DNA of 64,000 nucleotides from Mariannaea sp. PMI_226 (Eukaryota; Ascomycota; Sordariomycetes; Hypocreales; Nectriaceae). The notes under the pieces are model-generated. The model saw only the letters and a list, made by a program, of their open reading frames with translations. It searched no databases and had not been told where the DNA came from. This document shows positions 60,108-64,000 of the stretch, piece after piece; the first letter of the stretch is position 1; each line of letters opens with the position of its first letter. Position numbers and translations under genes: made by a program. The DNA is taken from contig JANFOG010000010.1 in the NCBI GenBank assembly GCA_024336345.1, positions 992,001-1,056,000 of the forward strand. The letters run 5' to 3'.

Positions 60108-60392
60108 GGCAGAATCTGTAAGAGCTGCCGGGTTTCTGCTATTTCTTTATACCCCCCTTTTTTTATTAGTTCGTCATTCATAGTCCATCAGTTGGCGCTC
60201 AACTATGTCTGGGACAAAAGGAACTCAGCTACTTGTCATGGGCGCGATTTGTCGGGAACATACGTCTATTCATCAAGGATGAGAATGAAGCTGCTGTATA
60301 TCAGAGTCAACCTAGTCAAACTGTATCCAAAATACGATTTATTATCATTTCATGTCAATTTAAATACTCCATACCCATTTGGCTAATTACAT

Positions 60393-61970
60393 TTACAACT
60401 TGAGTCCCATATTCACGTGAACAGCCTTCGTCTGGCTGTAAGCTGCCAGACCGGCCTCTCCAAGCTCACGGCCGATTCCACTCTGCTTCACTCCACCGAA
60501 TGGAACTCGGATATCAGAATCGTTTGAGCTGTTGATCCACACCATGCCGGCTTCCAATCGTCCCGCTACGCGGTGTGCGCGCTCAATGTCCCTCGTGAAG
60601 ACAGCGGAACCAAGACCGTATGAGGTGTTGTTCGCAAGGCGGATGGCATCAGCCTCGGTTGTGAATGGGGTAATGGAGACGAAGGGTCCAAAAACTTCCT
60701 CCTGGAAGATTCTCATGTTCTCCTTGACATCGGAGAAGACAGTTGGCTCGATAAAGAAGCCCTTGCCTTCACCGACATTCTTGTAAGCCTTTCCACCAGT
60801 GAGGAGCTTGGCACCATCCTTCTTGCCGGTCTCGATGTATCCGAGAACTCTCTCGTACTGAGCCTGAGTGACCTGGGGACCCTGGAAGGTGTCCTCGTCA
60901 AAGGGGTTTCCGACCTTGTGCTCGGCAACCACCTTCTGGAAGCGGTCGACGTATTCGTCAAAGACGTCTTGCTGCACGAGGATTCGGGAGGTGGCCGTAC
61001 AAATCTGGCCCTGGTTGCTCATGATTCCGACGTGTCCCCATTTGGCAGCCTGGTCGAGATCGGCGTCCTTGAAAACCAGGAGGGGTGACTTGCCACCGGT
61101 CTCGAGGGTGATGTTCTTCATGGTGGCGCTGGCAGCCTTCATGACGGCCTTGCCGGTGATGGTGGAACCGGTGAATGCGATCTTGTCAACGTCGGGGTGG
61201 GAGACCAAGGCGGTGCCAGCTTCCCGTCCCAAGCCATTGACGACGTTGATGACACCGGGGGGGAAGCCTGCCTTGGGAATGAGAGAAGCTAGGTACAGGA
61301 TAGAGAGCGGCGTCTGCTCAGCGGGCTTCATGACCACTGTGTTGCCGCAAGCGAGAGCGGGGCCAAGCTTCCATGCAGCCATGGCTAGAGGGTAATTCCA
61401 AGGAATAATCTGACCACACACTCCAATGGGCTGCTTGAGAGTGTAGGCGAACTTTTGAGGAGTGGTAGGAATAGTTTGGCCGTGAAGCTTGTCGGCCCAG
61501 CCACCGTAGTATCGAAGGGTTGCAACGACCTCACCGAGATCCTCGTCCAGGGCGACGCTGTAAGGCTTACCGTTATCCCAGGTTTCCAGGGTAGCGAGGA
61601 TCTCTTTGTTAGCTTCGATCAGGTCGGCGAGCTTGAACATGAGTGCGCCGCGCTCAGTGCCGGAAATGCCGGACCACTCATCAGAGTTGAAGGCTGCGCG
61701 GGCGGCCTTCACAGCAGCGTCGACATCATACTCAGAGGCAGCTTGCACGGCAGCAATTGGCTTCTCATCACTGCGAAAAGAACTTGTGAGAGGATGTTTT
61801 GGGGATGAGGGGAAGGAGGAGGGGTTTGGAGGAAGGGTGACGTACCTGGGACTGACGCTTGTGATGGTGCTTCCAGTACTTGACGGAACGAACTCGTTGT
61901 TGATGAACAGGCCGGTGGGCAGTGTAATCTTTCGCCCATTGGGGGCTTGGAGGTCGACCTGGAGAGACAT
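60393..61970 (-). CDS. aldA: NAD(P)+-dependent aldehyde dehydrogenase
   Basis: Join (minus): 61970-61846, 61770-60393, with one 75-bp intron (GTACGT...CGCAG). Its length is a multiple of three and has no stop, so the unspliced frame reads open. Splicing removes a Pro/Ser-rich insert and gives SVSPSDEKPIAAVQAASE, as in other ALDHs. Total 1503 nt, 500 residues. Active-site residues are N167 (IPWNYPLAMA), E265 (LETGGKSP) and catalytic C299 (GQICTATS); FTGST is the cofactor loop, and EVFGPFVSI and VPFGGVKQSGIGRE are present. There is no targeting peptide, so it is probably cytosolic. It oxidises aldehydes to acids; similarity in length and motifs to Aspergillus AldA suggests acetaldehyde, but broader aldehydes are possible. 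Confidence 0.93.
   Translation of the reverse strand: MSLQVDLQAPNGRKITLPTGLFINNEFVPSSTGSTITSVSPRYVTLPPNPSSFPSSPKHPLTSSFRSDEKPIAAVQAASEYDVDAAVKAARAAFNSDEWSGISGTERGALMFKLADLIEANKEILATLETWDNGKPYSVALDEDLGEVVATLRYYGGWADKLHGQTIPTTPQKFAYTLKQPIGVCGQIIPWNYPLAMAAWKLGPALACGNTVVMKPAEQTPLSILYLASLIPKAGFPPGVINVVNGLGREAGTALVSHPDVDKIAFTGSTITGKAVMKAASATMKNITLETGGKSPLLVFKDADLDQAAKWGHVGIMSNQGQICTATSRILVQQDVFDEYVDRFQKVVAEHKVGNPFDEDTFQGPQVTQAQYERVLGYIETGKKDGAKLLTGGKAYKNVGEGKGFFIEPTVFSDVKENMRIFQEEVFGPFVSITPFTTEADAIRLANNTSYGLGSAVFTRDIERAHRVAGRLEAGMVWINSSNDSDIRVPFGGVKQSGIGRELGEAGLAAYSQTKAVHVNMGLKL
61771..61845 (-). other. Frame-preserving 75-bp intron in the aldehyde dehydrogenase gene
   Basis: GTACGT donor at 61845, TTCGCAG acceptor at 61771, pyrimidine-rich interior. 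The retained translation would be RYVTLPPNPSSFPSS-like, unlike any ALDH core. Confidence 0.85.
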
Positions 61971-62155
61971 GGTGATTTTGGCAATGGATGAGGAGTTCTA
62001 CTGGAGACAGAGAAGGAGAGAGAGAGAGGGATTGTCAAAGATTGAGAGAAGGTTTACGATACGTGAACGGCGGCCAAGCTGTACTATTAATACGCCCGCA
62101 CCTGTACCTGCACCTTCGCACCTTCGTCTGCGCCCGCGCACTCCCATGTGAAGAG

Positions 62156-62185
62156 GATCGCCCAGCACTGGATCGCCCGGCACTG
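62156..62185. repeat. 15-bp tandem duplication (GATCGCCCRGCACTG x2)
   Basis: Two adjacent 15-bp copies differ at one base, about 190-215 bp upstream of the aldehyde dehydrogenase ATG. A third partial copy (GATGCCGCA) follows. Confidence 0.85.
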
Positions 62186-62628
62186 GATGCCGCATTTGGC
62201 ATTGGACGCTGATAGGCGTCGTGCCACCTTTTTTGGATCGGAATCTTCTGCTACTAGTAGTAACTTGCTCTCATTGCGGTACCTTATTTACCCCTCATCC
62301 ACGCAACAGACAGCTTTTGTGCAAATGACCCGAGCAGAATACCAAATAACTTCCGGAAGCGGCAAGATTTTGGGCCAACTCGATGGGCACGTTTGACTTG
62401 GGATGCATGACGTTCCCCAAGTGCGGGGAAAAGGGTCTCCAGTTTGGTGCGTGCCGTACCTAACGCGCGATGGGGGCCAAGAAAAAAGATGAAATGGCAC
62501 CAGTTTAAAGAGATAAGAAGGTAAGCTAGTAACTTGGAAGATACTACAACAGGAAATGAAATAGCCCAGCGATCACCAGGTTGTAACATGTTGGTTAATT
62601 CCCTTCCCTCTTCGAGATTTGGTGCGAA

Positions 62629-62660
62629 CCAGTTCAAACCGGTTCAAGGCAGTTCAAAGC
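62629..62660. repeat. Three imperfect copies of a CAGTTCAAA-type 10-11-mer
   Basis: CCAGTTCAAAC, CGGTTCAAGG and CAGTTCAAAG occur head to tail in intergenic DNA. The GTTCAA cores recall tRNA B-boxes but have no tRNA around them. Confidence 0.7.
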
Positions 62661-64000
62661 AGGGGGTTGCTTATGCACATCAACTAGGTACGTAATAAGT
62701 TCCATTACTACCTATGTAAGGTAACTCAGACAATTGTGCTGTTATGTAACACGTACTCGGCACAAGCCGAAGGCATGAGGAGAGATAGGGTCTAGGGAGT
62801 ACACTGTACGCGCTGCATTGCCGATGCATAACGGAAGTTAACTGATCCTATAGGCACTGTGCGTAGCTCCTACAATCAACACCACCGACAATAGCCCCGC
62901 TGATACGGAGGTAGCAACGGATCCCACCCTGTCCGCCTGGGCAACCTGGTACAAGATAAACCTCCGACATCCATGCGTACTTAGAAAGTTATAGGTATTT
63001 CTGTTTTCAAATAATTCTAATTATCGCAATATATATATATTAGTGATTTTTTTTTTGGAGTTGAGGACAAAGCCACCTCTGGGTCTCATGTATTTTTCCC
63101 TTGACCACTAGGGTAGCTGTTTTGTCTCGATCCCCGTTCATTCCGGTTCCCTAGCACGCAACATTTTATATCGAATCTTTGGTGTTGAAATATAGTATTA
63201 AAGTGGATGTGGTGGGCGGGTATTATTTCTATATTGGAGACTAGGTAGACTATTAAATTCAGATCACAGTGTCGATTGACACGTTGACCAAGTTACCTAT
63301 ATTAGGAGTCATAGTTCTTGTATGTGACTCGTGCTAGCAATTGGACTATATCAACTGCAGATGTCATCCCTAAAGTCCGAAGACCATAAGTGGTGAGAGA
63401 ACTCACTATAAGGACGATGACTTTAAGAAGAAAAATATTTGAGAAGAATAAAAGCGAGGGAAGAAATCACATTTTCTTTACACAGATGAGGTCCCTACAA
63501 GAATCGATGGCTTGTGATTGTACGCAACAAACTCTCAAGACGGCTTCACAGATCCCATCTCATTATACCCCCACCAATTGAAAGCGAAATCATTACATAG
63601 AGGACCTCTTTCACTGAATCAGACGAAATAACAAAACCTCCTTCTAATGAAAATGCTTCATATTGTGACTTGATTCGTGAAGCGTTTTCCGGGGCAGTTC
63701 TAGATTAGGTCGTCTCTCGGTTGGCCGTTGAATATGGGACAGGATACGGGTTAAGATTATACCAGGACAAAAGGAGAGCACATTAGGCGGTCTACTGCTC
63801 TTACCATGCCTAACTATGGAACTTCCGTTATAATCTGCCACGCTTTCTCAAAAATTAAGGAGACCAGGATGATTAATCATCAGTCTCTATCTTTAGAGCA
63901 GTGAGTATTGCTGACTGCATACGTATCTATAGTCATCACGGCGTCAATTCGTCAAGCCTACATAATCGATATAGAAAAAAGTCTTCCAGTAGCACTCTCC

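Larger units (their letters stand above)
61971..64000. other. Intergenic to window end, 2.0 kb
   Basis: Promoter of the aldehyde dehydrogenase gene on the left. It holds short tandem repeats (62156-62185; 62629-62660) and single WGCGG cores at 62190-62194 (reverse), 62275-62279 and 62422-62426. 62.9-64.0 kb is AT-rich with no convincing gene. Confidence 0.5.

Overview
The window is nuclear DNA of a filamentous ascomycete. Evidence: short spliceosomal introns (48-112 bp) with GTAAGT/GTGAGT-type donors, CTRAC-type branch sites and YAG acceptors, long untranslated spacers, and fungus-specific families (Ppo oxygenase, NACHT/NLR, Zn2Cys6 regulators, ApsB/Mto1, GT90). Protein content points to Sordariomycetes, probably Hypocreales; that placement is inference, not a database result. 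I find 19 protein-coding genes, one cut by the left edge. I find no credible tRNA, rRNA, CRISPR array or intact transposon.

Layout. 1-12.2 kb, all on the minus strand: a partial DUF1479 (HxD...H iron dioxygenase-like) gene, a 1530-residue ApsB/Mto1 microtubule-organising-centre protein, a three-exon 75-residue small protein whose promoter carries stress elements, and a four-span membrane protein. 14.9-18.5 kb: a five-exon fatty-acid dioxygenase (PpoC-like) whose P450 half has lost its haem-ligating cysteine. 22.4-31.4 kb is a dense housekeeping block: AMSH-type deubiquitinase, an unrecognised 233-residue protein, prefoldin subunit 6, the ESCRT ATPase Vps4 and a mitochondrial mtTFB-like factor. 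A GT90/CAP10 glycosyltransferase follows at 31.9-33.9 kb.

33.9-39.6 kb is a gene-poor stretch ending at an arginase gene with several GATA motifs. 42.2-47.3 kb looks like a small carbohydrate-use group: a Zn2Cys6 regulator, a signal-less GH43 beta-xylosidase-type enzyme with XlnR-like and CreA-like sites upstream, and a convergent secreted cysteine-containing protein. 49.4-53.4 kb holds an NLR-like protein (alpha/beta-hydrolase-NACHT) with no recognisable C-terminal repeats. 55.2-62 kb holds a phenol 2-monooxygenase-type flavoenzyme, a second Zn2Cys6 regulator and an aldehyde dehydrogenase, a plausible but unproven aromatic/aldehyde catabolic neighbourhood.

Exon boundaries were placed by eye from splice signals. 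Exon sums were checked to be divisible by three for every complete gene. Several genes have introns whose length is a multiple of three or very short terminal exons, which single-frame ORF reading misses.
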